This document shows positions 8,273-15,613 of a stretch of 64,000 bases of DNA, in pieces. The notes under the pieces are model-generated. The model did no database searches. It was not told where the DNA came from and saw nothing but the letters and a program-made list of their open reading frames with translations. Positions within the stretch are counted from its first letter, which is position 1; the number at the start of each line of letters is the position of its first letter. The stretch is from CAZUXE01 sp964624585 (GTDB lineage: Bacteria; Hydrothermota; Tepidihabitantia; B3-TA06). The position numbers were made by a program, and so were the translations under genes. The stretch is taken from NCBI GenBank assembly GCA_964624585.1, contig CAZUXE010000001.1, positions 1 through 64,000 on the forward strand. The letters are read 5' to 3'.

Positions 8273-8319
8273 GTTTGCTTTGGCTATCAGGTATTATACC
8301 CAATACAACCAAAGCAAAC
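8273..8319. terminator. Large hairpin between convergent genes
   Basis: GTTTGCTTTGG (8273-8283) pairs perfectly with CCAAAGCAAAC (8309-8319) around a 25-nt loop that itself holds a small GTAT-TATAC stem. It lies between the radical SAM gene and the convergent lipoprotein gene. There is no long T tract on either side, so its terminator role is inferred from position. Confidence 0.5.
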
Positions 8320-8376
8320 CAAATTCTTCGATAAATAAGAACTTAAAACCTCGGGGTTACCTCATACTGAATATTT

Positions 8377-8655
8377 TTACTCAGGAAGTTCCTTATTCAT
8401 TGTCTTTGCTTTCCTTTTATAATCATTCAAGCTGAAGCCGTGTTTTTTGCACACTTCTTTAAGTTTTTCCAAACTAAGATTCTCTATTTCTTTTTCGCTG
8501 AGGTCACCATTATCAGGATTAAAAGCTTCAACAAGCATAGCTCCGACCCACTCTTCTGTGATAGTGTTAAAGTCTTCATCGCTCATCCTTGCGCCACATC
8601 CAGCTAAGGCAACAGTCAAGGCGATAAGTATAGTAATTAGAACGGTTTTCTTCAT
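8377..8655 (-). CDS. Small lipoprotein
   Basis: MKKTVLITILIALTVALAGC is a classic lipoprotein signal (Cys20). About 70 charged, helical residues follow (LSEKEIENLSLEKLKEVCKKHGF), with one more cysteine at about residue 73. GAAAGGAG lies 9 nt upstream of the ATG. The promoter region is lost in the adjacent assembly gap. No family recognised. Confidence 0.7.
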   Translation of the reverse strand: MKKTVLITILIALTVALAGCGARMSDEDFNTITEEWVGAMLVEAFNPDNGDLSEKEIENLSLEKLKEVCKKHGFSLNDYKRKAKTMNKELPE

Positions 8656-8687
8656 TAACTTACTACTCCTTTCGTAGTTTACACTCA

Positions 8688-8787
8688 NNNNNNNNNNNNN
8701 NNNNNNNNNNNNNNNNNNNNNNNNNNNNNNNNNNNNNNNNNNNNNNNNNNNNNNNNNNNNNNNNNNNNNNNNNNNNNNNNNNNNNNN
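8688..8787. other. Assembly gap of 100 N
   Basis: Exactly 100 N. The round number suggests an arbitrary scaffold join, so the true distance is unknown. A 55-bp repeat begins at the first base after the gap. Confidence 0.95.
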
Positions 8788-8952
8788 CTCCTTAATATTC
8801 GATTAACAAATAGTGGAAAAGGTCAAGTAAGCTTGACATTAACTCAGAGTTCGGTTTAGTAATAGTGAAAATGTCATAGCTTTTAGCTTGACATTAACTC
8901 CTTAATATTCGATTAACAAATAGTGGAAAAGGTCAAGTAAGCTTGACATTAA
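8788..8952 (+). repeat. 55-bp direct repeat, two copies, beside the gap
   Basis: An identical 55-bp unit occurs at 8788-8842 and 8898-8952. It begins CTCCTTAATATTCG, includes the dyad TCAAG-TAAG-CTTGA and ends GCTTGACATTAA. The 55 bp between the copies also end in GCTTGACATTAA. The second copy supplies the -35 TTGACA of the yidD promoter. An imperfect inverted repeat (AATGTCA.AGC / GCTTGACATT) lies at about 8870-8895. Confidence 0.85.
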
Positions 8953-8970
8953 GAGGCTTTTCTTTACGAT
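8943..8970 (+). promoter_or_regulatory. Leaderless promoter of the yidD operon
   Basis: TTGACA, 16 nt, TACGAT, then 7 nt to the ATG at 8978. TGAGGT lies in the 7-nt space but is too close to serve as a normal ribosome site. Confidence 0.65.
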
Positions 8971-8977
8971 TGAGGTA

Positions 8978-9373
8978 ATGAAAAGGATTTTTACTGCTCT
9001 TCTTCTTACAGGCCTATTTGTAACTGCAACAGCTCGGCCGGCCAACCCCCTAACAGTTGGAGCCGATTTGGCCATTGCTTTCTATCAAAAGCTACTTTCC
9101 CCTCTGCAAGGAACCGATGTATGCAATTTTTCACCGTCTTGCTCACATTTCAGTAGGGATTCATATCAACAATTTGGTCCTTTCTGGGGAACCCTTATGA
9201 CCTTTGACCGTCTTGAACGCTGTAATCCCGGCGCTTGGAGATTTTTGAATCAATATTACGACGGAACCCGTAAATCCAAACTATTTGACCCGCCTTATAA
9301 ACACTATCTACCGCTTAGGGAAGATTCTCATAAAAAAGCTGCTCAAGATTCGACACTAACGAAAAATGATTAA
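8978..9373 (+). CDS. yidD: YidD-family membrane insertion factor with signal peptide
   Basis: The YidD core is clear: FYQKLLSPLQGTDVCNFSPSCSHFSRDSYQQFGPFWGTLMTFDRLERCNPGAW, with the conserved Cys residues and Pro-Ser-Cys-Ser motif. YidD proteins assist YidC in inserting membrane proteins and are usually 70-90 aa with no signal. This one is 131 aa because it carries an N-terminal signal-like segment (MKRIFTALLLTGLFVTATA) and a polar tail. It is the first gene of an operon with two TPR/membrane proteins, overlapping the second by 8 nt, and is not next to rpmH/rnpA/yidC as in many bacteria. Confidence 0.85.
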   Translation: MKRIFTALLLTGLFVTATARPANPLTVGADLAIAFYQKLLSPLQGTDVCNFSPSCSHFSRDSYQQFGPFWGTLMTFDRLERCNPGAWRFLNQYYDGTRKSKLFDPPYKHYLPLREDSHKKAAQDSTLTKND

Positions 9374-10187
9374 ACTTCTGGTCATATTATTGGCTCAAAC
9401 ACCGGTGGATTTTGCCGATTTTCTTTATTCTCAGGGTGACTATTCCCGCGCCGCACTGGAATATGAACGCATAGGTGTGAATCCTGCCACCGATACCTCC
9501 CTTGCCGTATATTCTCTACTCAAAGCAGGCGAGGCGCTTTTGCGTAAGGAGGAAAAAGAAAGGGCATTAAATGTTTTTGCATTCGGTTTGAAAACCTTTC
9601 CCAACAAAGGTCAGTATTTTAATTACGGACTGCTACGTTCCAATTTCTATCTTAATAAATATCGGAGGACAGACAGCATAGCTTCTCTGCTTAGGAATTC
9701 GGCTTTTAAGACCCAGGCCCTTACCTATGACGCTTTTTCCTTGGGGTTTTTGGGTAAAAAACAGGAAGCGGTTGCCAAGTTTGCTCTTCTTGAAGCAGTA
9801 CCTTATCGGGATTCTGCCATTTCTGTACTTACTGCTCCGCTTGACTCGCGTTCACCCTGGTTATCAGCCGGATTTTCAACAGTTTTGCCAGGTTTGGGAC
9901 AGGCATATTGTGGCAGATGGGGCGATGCCTGGCAATCGTTTTCCCTTGTGGCAACATTCGCAGGCGCAGCCGCCTACTACGCATTTTTCTCAAAAGATAC
10001 CTCGTCAGCCAACACTACCAAGATAATTGTAACCGCATCCATAGGTGGGCTTTTTTGGCTTGGCAACATCTACGGTGCTGCCAACGCCGCCCTTGACTAC
10101 AACGACTATCAGCAACTTAAACAGAAAGAACGCTTGAAAGTACTTGTACGACGATTCGACCTTGAACCTAAAATACCGCGTCCTTGA
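9366..10187 (+). CDS. TPR-like protein with C-terminal membrane domain
   Basis: The N-terminal signal-like segment is short. Residues about 15-150 read as helical TPR-like repeats (YSQGDYSRAALEYERIG, LLKAGEALLRKEEKERALNVF). The C-terminal third has two hydrophobic segments following the motif STVLPGLGQAYCGRWGDAWQSF. The PGLGQ-Y-GR pattern is typical of DUF5683/TM2-like membrane proteins. The start overlaps the yidD stop, so the two are translationally coupled. A paralogous protein follows 6 nt later. A role in envelope assembly together with YidD is inferred from the operon only. Confidence 0.65.
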   Translation: MIKLLVILLAQTPVDFADFLYSQGDYSRAALEYERIGVNPATDTSLAVYSLLKAGEALLRKEEKERALNVFAFGLKTFPNKGQYFNYGLLRSNFYLNKYRRTDSIASLLRNSAFKTQALTYDAFSLGFLGKKQEAVAKFALLEAVPYRDSAISVLTAPLDSRSPWLSAGFSTVLPGLGQAYCGRWGDAWQSFSLVATFAGAAAYYAFFSKDTSSANTTKIIVTASIGGLFWLGNIYGAANAALDYNDYQQLKQKERLKVLVRRFDLEPKIPRP

Positions 10188-10193
10188 TTTTAG

Positions 10194-11252
10194 ATGTTTC
10201 TATCCCTGCTGAGCATTCTCCTTACCTTTTCTGTAACAAAATCACCCAATACTGAGCTTTCCCTAGCCTCATCATCTCTCACACTATCAGTTAAAGCGGA
10301 CTCCGTCTACTTAAAAAAACTTGAAAAAACTGCGAATAATCTCTATTCCATTGGTGAATTTGCAGCGGCAGTCCTTGAGTATAAACGGTTGCTTTTTATC
10401 CTGAACTGGCAAGATTCCCTGTCACGGGAAACAGACGGTAAGGATAGTTCTTCCACTACAACGGCAAAACCATATCTTACTCCTGCACCTCAAGAAAACT
10501 CTCAGGAGGCTCATCTAAACAAGACAGCAATACGCTCTTCTAATTTTCGTAAGCAAAGACATACTGAGCAGATGAATTTCTTAAAACTTAAGCTTGCCTT
10601 GGCCCTTTATCAAAATGAAGAGAAGTCTGAGGCTGATGCTATTCTCTACGAACTTGACGATCCAGTTGTACGCATGGTGAGAGCGGTAATACTTATGCGG
10701 GAGGATAATCCATTTCTAGCAGCACGCGAAATAAATAGCTCCACCCAATCGGCAATAGGCACGCCGGCTTTCAGATTGAGAGGCTGGGCATATATGCAGG
10801 CCCTGCAGTTTGAACGTTCGGCTACCGAGTTTCGTAAGGCGGGTGATTTGAGTTTAGCTGAGGCAGCAGCAGAACTTAAGAACATCCGGCTCAAGAATCC
10901 AAAAACGGCACGATGGCTTTCCCTGCTACCCGGCCTTGGCGAAGCATATGCTGGTAGACCTTTTTTCGGCTTATGGTCATTTTTGGTAAATGCCGGAGAT
11001 ACATATCTTATAGCTAATGCCATCATTAAAAGAAACTATGTTGACGCTGTATTAACCTATATGTTCTTATGGCAACGATTCTACAGCGGCTCTATGGCCA
11101 ATGCCGATCGCTTCGCACATGAATGGAACACTGCAAAAATAAAGCAAGCCCTTGAGCCAATACGCGGCAGATGGGCTGAAAAAGAGGCGCTAAGGCTTGA
11201 TTTGCAGACCTTAGAGCATCTTTACTTCCTTGCAAAAACCGCTTCACATTAA
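10194..11252 (+). CDS. Second TPR-like/membrane protein of the yidD operon
   Basis: The 352-aa protein has an N-terminal signal segment, a TPR-like region split by a Ser/Thr-rich linker (about residues 80-120) and a C-terminal domain with LSLLPGLGEAYAGRPFFGLWSF. That motif matches LPGLGQAYCGRWG of the preceding gene, and the two share architecture, so they appear to be diverged duplicates. There is no separate ribosome site; it follows the previous stop by 6 nt. Function unknown. Confidence 0.65.
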   Translation: MFLSLLSILLTFSVTKSPNTELSLASSSLTLSVKADSVYLKKLEKTANNLYSIGEFAAAVLEYKRLLFILNWQDSLSRETDGKDSSSTTTAKPYLTPAPQENSQEAHLNKTAIRSSNFRKQRHTEQMNFLKLKLALALYQNEEKSEADAILYELDDPVVRMVRAVILMREDNPFLAAREINSSTQSAIGTPAFRLRGWAYMQALQFERSATEFRKAGDLSLAEAAAELKNIRLKNPKTARWLSLLPGLGEAYAGRPFFGLWSFLVNAGDTYLIANAIIKRNYVDAVLTYMFLWQRFYSGSMANADRFAHEWNTAKIKQALEPIRGRWAEKEALRLDLQTLEHLYFLAKTASH

Positions 11253-11693
11253 GAGAATAATTGTATTTCCCTCTTCCCCCTGCTAATACTCCTGCATAGC
11301 CAAGCTAATAAAGGTCTGGATTCATTGTTAAGCTACTGCAAAAATCATTAGCTCTTGCCTATCATAGAAAGGCGAATTGCGGATTTAGGGAAAGGCTTTC
11401 CTTAGTCTTAGCTTAACTTGAGGGAATGTAGGTTATCCGGAATCTCTTTAAGAAGAAAAAGGCTTATTTTAGTCTCAGTTCAACTCCCGATAAGCTCAAT
11501 TTTCCCCTTTTCCTCCTCCAACTTAATAATTGGAAAGCATCGGTTTAGTCTTATCCCCTACTTTCCGCACTTTCTTCCAAATACCTTAAGGCACACCCCG
11601 TAGTAGAAAAATAATGCTTTTCTTTCCACTATCAGCATCCTAAAGAACTCGAAATACATCTGTAAGTAATTAATCAACGGGCTTTAGCTCAGG
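11253..11693. other. Non-coding stretch
   Basis: About 440 nt without a supported gene or clear terminator. A TTG-initiated frame at 11418-11603 has no ribosome site and a composition unlike its neighbours. Confidence 0.5.
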
Positions 11694-11722
11694 TTGACAA
11701 AGTAATCCTTAACTCATATAAT
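11694..11722 (+). promoter_or_regulatory. Promoter of the rnf operon
   Basis: TTGACA, 17 nt, TATAAT: consensus boxes. The leader to rnfC is about 43 nt and carries GAAGGAG 10 nt before the ATG. Confidence 0.85.
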
Positions 11723-11772
11723 CACAGCACTTAATTATCAGTTGCACGCAATTTATGAAGGAGCGCTAGGAT

Positions 11773-13122
11773 ATGATTACGTTTCGCGGCGGCATACACC
11801 CGCCCGGATTCAAAAAACTTGCAGAAGAGAAGGCTATTGAAGTTATGCCACTGCCCAAGCAAGTGGTTATACCGCTTTCTCAGCATACCGGAGCGCCGGC
11901 AAAACCGGTTGTTGCGGTGGGTGATGAGGTTAAAACAGGAACGTTGATTGCCGAACAAGTAGGTTTAATTTCAGCGCCTGTCCATTCCTCAATTACCGGT
12001 AAGGTCAAGGCTATTGAACCCTGGGTGCATCCGGTTATGCCTAAACCTGTCAAGGCAATTATCATTGAGGCTAAAGAAGGGGAAGGCGATGAATTGGATC
12101 CAAGTATTAAGGCAAATCCCAATCCTTTTAAGCGTACCCCCAAAGAGATAAAAGATATTATTAGAGCCGCAGGTATTGTTGGTTTGGGTGGTGCTGCATT
12201 CCCCACAACGGTCAAGATTACCCCGCCGGAGGGTGTTAAAATTGATACCCTGATTCTCAATGGCGCAGAATGTGAACCATTCCTTACCGCAGACGACAGG
12301 TTAATGAGGGAAAAACCTGAAGATATTATCAAAGGTGCAAAAATTCTTGCCAATGTGCTTGGTTTAGATAAGGCGTTTATTGCTATTGAACATAATAAAC
12401 CTCAAGCCATTAGCAAAATGAGTGAAGCCGCTGCTCGCGTATGGCCGGCTGCACAGGTTCTACCCGTTAAAACAAAGTATCCTCAGGGCGCTGAAAAACA
12501 ACTGATTTCTGCAATCCTCAAGCGTGAAGTACCTAAGGGTGGACTACCATTTATGGTTGGGGTAGTGGTTCAAAATACAGGTACAGCATATGCGGTTTGG
12601 GAAGCGGTATCTGCCAATAAGCCTCTTTATGAAAGAGTGGTTACTGTAACCGGCCCTGGAATAAACCTTGCCAAAAACCTTCTTGTACGCATAGGTACCT
12701 TGGCCTCAGATATCATTGAATTCTGCGGCGGACTCAAACCCAATACAACCAAGTTCATTGCAGGCGGTCCAATGATGGGCATTGCTCAGTCTTCAGACAA
12801 GGTTCCTGTTATTAAAGGAACATCAGGAATGCTTTTCCTTAATGATAAGAAGAAGATTTTTTCAACCCCGAATGAAGTCAACTGTATACGTTGTGGAAAA
12901 TGCGTAGGCGTATGTCCAATGAAACTTATTCCTTGCGAAATTGCCCGTATGGGTGAGTATGAGAGCCTTGAACAGGCTGAAAACTGGGGTATTCTGGATT
13001 GTATAGAATGCGGCTCATGCGCATTTGTATGTCCATCTGGAAGAAGGCTTGTACAGTGGATTAAATACGGTAAGAATCTTATCTTTGCTGAACGAAGCCG
13101 CCAAAAGGAGGCAAAAAAATGA
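11773..13122 (+). CDS. rnfC: Rnf electron transport complex subunit RnfC
   Basis: The 449-aa protein has the RnfC order: N-terminal barrel-sandwich region (FRGGIHPPGFKKLAEEKAIEVMPLPKQVVIPLSQH.GAPAKP), an NADH/FMN-binding domain (GLGGAAFPTTVKITPP, LNGAECEPFLTADDRLM) and two ferredoxin-like [4Fe-4S] motifs. The motifs are CIRCGKCVGVCP (Cys371, 374, 377, 381) and CIECGSCAFVCP (Cys410, 413, 416, 420). RnfC passes electrons between NAD(H) and the membrane subunits. It overlaps rnfD by 4 nt. The length is normal; the lysine-rich C-terminal extension of proteobacterial RnfC is absent, as in many anaerobes. Confidence 0.95.
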   Translation: MITFRGGIHPPGFKKLAEEKAIEVMPLPKQVVIPLSQHTGAPAKPVVAVGDEVKTGTLIAEQVGLISAPVHSSITGKVKAIEPWVHPVMPKPVKAIIIEAKEGEGDELDPSIKANPNPFKRTPKEIKDIIRAAGIVGLGGAAFPTTVKITPPEGVKIDTLILNGAECEPFLTADDRLMREKPEDIIKGAKILANVLGLDKAFIAIEHNKPQAISKMSEAAARVWPAAQVLPVKTKYPQGAEKQLISAILKREVPKGGLPFMVGVVVQNTGTAYAVWEAVSANKPLYERVVTVTGPGINLAKNLLVRIGTLASDIIEFCGGLKPNTTKFIAGGPMMGIAQSSDKVPVIKGTSGMLFLNDKKKIFSTPNEVNCIRCGKCVGVCPMKLIPCEIARMGEYESLEQAENWGILDCIECGSCAFVCPSGRRLVQWIKYGKNLIFAERSRQKEAKK

Positions 13123-14153
13123 ATGCTGAAGCCAGAAAATTCATCGTTACCCCTTCTCCCCATCTCAAGGCGCCATCTAGTGTGAATAAAATAATGTTCG
13201 TGGTTGCAATTGCTCTGTTGCCTGCTCTAGGCGGTTCAGTATATTTCTTTGGATTGCGTGCCTTGTGGCTGGTTATTGTTGCAATAGTTACTGCTGTGAT
13301 TTCTGAATTATTAATGAACATTGCTTTCAAGCGTCCTTTAGAAACCTGTCTTGACGGCTCGGCAATTATCACAGGAATGCTTCTGGCATACAACCTGCCT
13401 CCCGGAGCGCCGTGGTGGATGTTTGCAATAGGTTCAGCCTTCGCCATAATTATAGTTAAAGCGTTATTCGGAGGATTGGGTAACAACTTCTTAAATCCTG
13501 CTTTGGCTGGTCGCGCCTTCCTTATGGCAGCATGGCCAGCAAAAATGACTTCAGGATGGTTTCTTCGTGAAGGGCTGGGGCATACAACCGGACTCGGTAT
13601 AGACGCCTACAGTGGAGCAACCCCCTTGGGAGTACTACAAAAACTTCAAGATGCCGCGAACCCTACGGTTGCCAAGGCGCTCAATTCTCCAGAAACCATT
13701 AAAGCGCTATTCTTTGGTAATGTAGGCGGAGTACTTGGTGAAACCTCTGTTCTACTACTCCTCATCCCCGCTCTTGTGTTGATATTTATGCGCATTATCG
13801 ATTGGCGTATTCCATTCGCCTATATAAGTGTTGTATTTCTTGGAACCTTTGTTGCATGGCTTCTTAAAGCTACACCGGTTACGCCAATATTCCATATCTT
13901 CTCAGGCGGATTAATGCTAGGCGCACTCTTTATGGCTACAGATTACGCAACTACACCGGTTACACCTACCGGAGTGTGGATATTTGCAATAGGATGCGGC
14001 GTACTAACGCTTTTGATTCGATTGTGGGGAGGTTACCCTGAAGGGGTAAGCTACTCTATTCTTATCATGAACGCAGTTACACCCTTACTTGATAAAATTA
14101 CACGTCCTAGAATTTTAGGAGAGCAACGCAAGGGCAGAAAGGAGCGGAAATGA
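13119..14153 (+). CDS. rnfD: Rnf complex subunit RnfD
   Basis: The 344-aa polytopic membrane protein has about nine hydrophobic segments. It carries the covalent FMN-attachment motif IDAYSGATPLG, with Thr168 as acceptor, and the conserved GGLGNNFLNPALAGRAFLMAAWP loop. GGAGG lies upstream and the start overlaps the end of rnfC. RnfD carries electrons in the membrane and shares ion translocation with RnfA/E/G. The flavinylation motif is intact here, in contrast to RnfG downstream. Confidence 0.95.
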   Translation: MNAEARKFIVTPSPHLKAPSSVNKIMFVVAIALLPALGGSVYFFGLRALWLVIVAIVTAVISELLMNIAFKRPLETCLDGSAIITGMLLAYNLPPGAPWWMFAIGSAFAIIIVKALFGGLGNNFLNPALAGRAFLMAAWPAKMTSGWFLREGLGHTTGLGIDAYSGATPLGVLQKLQDAANPTVAKALNSPETIKALFFGNVGGVLGETSVLLLLIPALVLIFMRIIDWRIPFAYISVVFLGTFVAWLLKATPVTPIFHIFSGGLMLGALFMATDYATTPVTPTGVWIFAIGCGVLTLLIRLWGGYPEGVSYSILIMNAVTPLLDKITRPRILGEQRKGRKERK

Positions 14154-14767
14154 AGCTTGAAGTAAAGATGGTTGTAGTAATGCTTAGCGTAGTCTTAATT
14201 TCGGCTGCACTTTTGGCTGTAGTTGTTAACGTAACTTCTCCCCTTATTACCGAAAACAGAGAAAAAGCTAAGCAGGAGGCTCTTATTTCTTTGCTTCCCA
14301 AGGCTAAAAGCTTTGAAGAAAAAAAGGTGAACATTAATTCCGATACCTCAACTATCTACTACGGACTTGATAAAGATAAGAAAAGAATAGGTCTTGTTTT
14401 TATAATTGCTCCAAAAGGTTATGGCGGTCCTATAGAAATTATGGTTGGACTTAACACCGATAGTTCTATTACTGCAATAAAAATCACTTCCTTTTCTGGT
14501 GAAACCCCTGGTTTAGGTGTCAAGGTAAGCAAACCTGAATTTTATGACCAATTTAAGGGATTGAAGACAGAAGAAATATATCTTAAAAAACTCAATGATA
14601 AAGGGAAAGTAAAAGCGATTACTGCAGCTACCATATCTTCTGACGCAGTTACTTCAGGTGTGCGTGAAGGCGTTAAAAACTACATCCATCTATTATTCGC
14701 AGCAGACAGCTTGTCCACAGATGATAGTACTCCGACGCAAGATTCTTTTTCTTCAACCTCTAAGTAA
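14150..14767 (+). CDS. rnfG: Rnf complex subunit RnfG with altered flavin motif
   Basis: The 205-aa protein has one N-terminal transmembrane helix and an FMN-binding domain (GYGGPIEIMVGLNTDSSITAIKITSFSGETPGLG). ETPGLG is the conserved RnfG/NqrC signature. The usual ApbE acceptor motif D-x-[IV]-[ST]-G-A-T appears here as KAITAATISSDAV (Thr158-Ala-Ala-Thr161). The acceptor Thr161 is kept, but the conserved Asp and Gly are replaced. The C-terminus ends in a Ser/Thr-rich tail. It overlaps rnfD by 4 nt. No rnfE or rnfA follows. Confidence 0.9.
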   Translation: MKLEVKMVVVMLSVVLISAALLAVVVNVTSPLITENREKAKQEALISLLPKAKSFEEKKVNINSDTSTIYYGLDKDKKRIGLVFIIAPKGYGGPIEIMVGLNTDSSITAIKITSFSGETPGLGVKVSKPEFYDQFKGLKTEEIYLKKLNDKGKVKAITAATISSDAVTSGVREGVKNYIHLLFAADSLSTDDSTPTQDSFSSTSK

Positions 14768-14858
14768 ACATATTATTGCCAATTGCTCAGGCTGAAAGAA
14801 GTAGCTGTTAGTAGTTCAATCTCTTGAGCCTTAAATAAAACCTTAAGGAGTATGTAAT

Positions 14859-15389
14859 ATGACTGGTAGCAAGAATGAAGAAAGCGAGCAGTTAAATAAG
14901 GTAAAAGCCAAATTCCATTGGCGCGGCTTTTTTTCTTTTTCCACCGCTATATTTTTTCTAATAATGGCTATAACCGGTATAATGTTGTACCTAGCGCCAC
15001 GTTTCTTTACGCCACCTACAACTCCGGCGCTTAAGGCCGCTATGCTGGCAAAAAGAAACAACATAATAGCCTTGCACACTATTGCAAGTTATGCCTTTAT
15101 AATAGTTTCCATAGCTCATTTCATAATTAACTGGAAAACCTTTAAGTCCTACATCTCCCGTAACACCTATAACGCCCGCAAAGCTAAGAGTTTCATTCGC
15201 CTGAAGTATGAATTAATACTTGCATTAGTTGTCGCTATAGTAATAATGGCAGCTGTACTATTGCATTTGCCACCATTTCAGACCATCATGGACGCAGGTA
15301 GGACAGAAAAAGTGATATCAAAACCAATCCACGACGCAACACAATCTATGCTACCTTCATCTTCGGCTTTCCACAAAATTCCTCAATAA
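14859..15389 (+). CDS. DUF4405-like membrane protein (putative haem b)
   Basis: The 176-aa protein has three or four hydrophobic helices. His residues sit at the ends of helices in the order HWRGFFSFSTAIFF, IIALHTIASYAF and IAHFIINWKTF. The H...GF...H..INW pattern is typical of DUF4405, a short cytochrome b-like fold found near electron-transfer genes. AAGGAG lies 10 nt before the ATG. It follows rnfG by 91 nt without a visible terminator, so it is probably in the rnf transcript. It may exchange electrons with the quinone pool or a haem partner; this is inference. Confidence 0.65.
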   Translation: MTGSKNEESEQLNKVKAKFHWRGFFSFSTAIFFLIMAITGIMLYLAPRFFTPPTTPALKAAMLAKRNNIIALHTIASYAFIIVSIAHFIINWKTFKSYISRNTYNARKAKSFIRLKYELILALVVAIVIMAAVLLHLPPFQTIMDAGRTEKVISKPIHDATQSMLPSSSAFHKIPQ

Positions 15390-15536
15390 TGATAACTGTC
15401 CCCCATTATTAGTCTGCGCTAAAAAACCTTAACACGAACAAAAAAACGCTACGCTACAGAATAATTGTTGCAAACGATTACGCTCCGGAAAAATGAAACA
15501 GAAATAGATTCACTACCTTATAAAATTGAAAGGAAA

Positions 15537-15554
15537 GCCGGCCTAAAGGCCGGC
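15537..15554 (-). terminator. Hairpin downstream of the BNR-repeat gene
   Basis: A perfect 8-bp stem, GCCGGCCT / AGGCCGGC with an AA centre on this strand, is followed by TTTCCTTTC in the minus direction. It lies about 60 nt beyond the stop of the gene ending at 15614 and could serve both convergent genes. Confidence 0.65.
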
Positions 15555-15613
15555 AATTACGTTAAACATTACACTGTATCAATAGAGGAAGCGCTAACTT
15601 ATACAAAATGGTA

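Noticed and set aside
11418..11603. 61-codon frame in the intergenic region before rnfC
   Set aside because: TTG start, no ribosome site or promoter, and low-complexity Ser/Phe/Leu content typical of random AT-rich frames.
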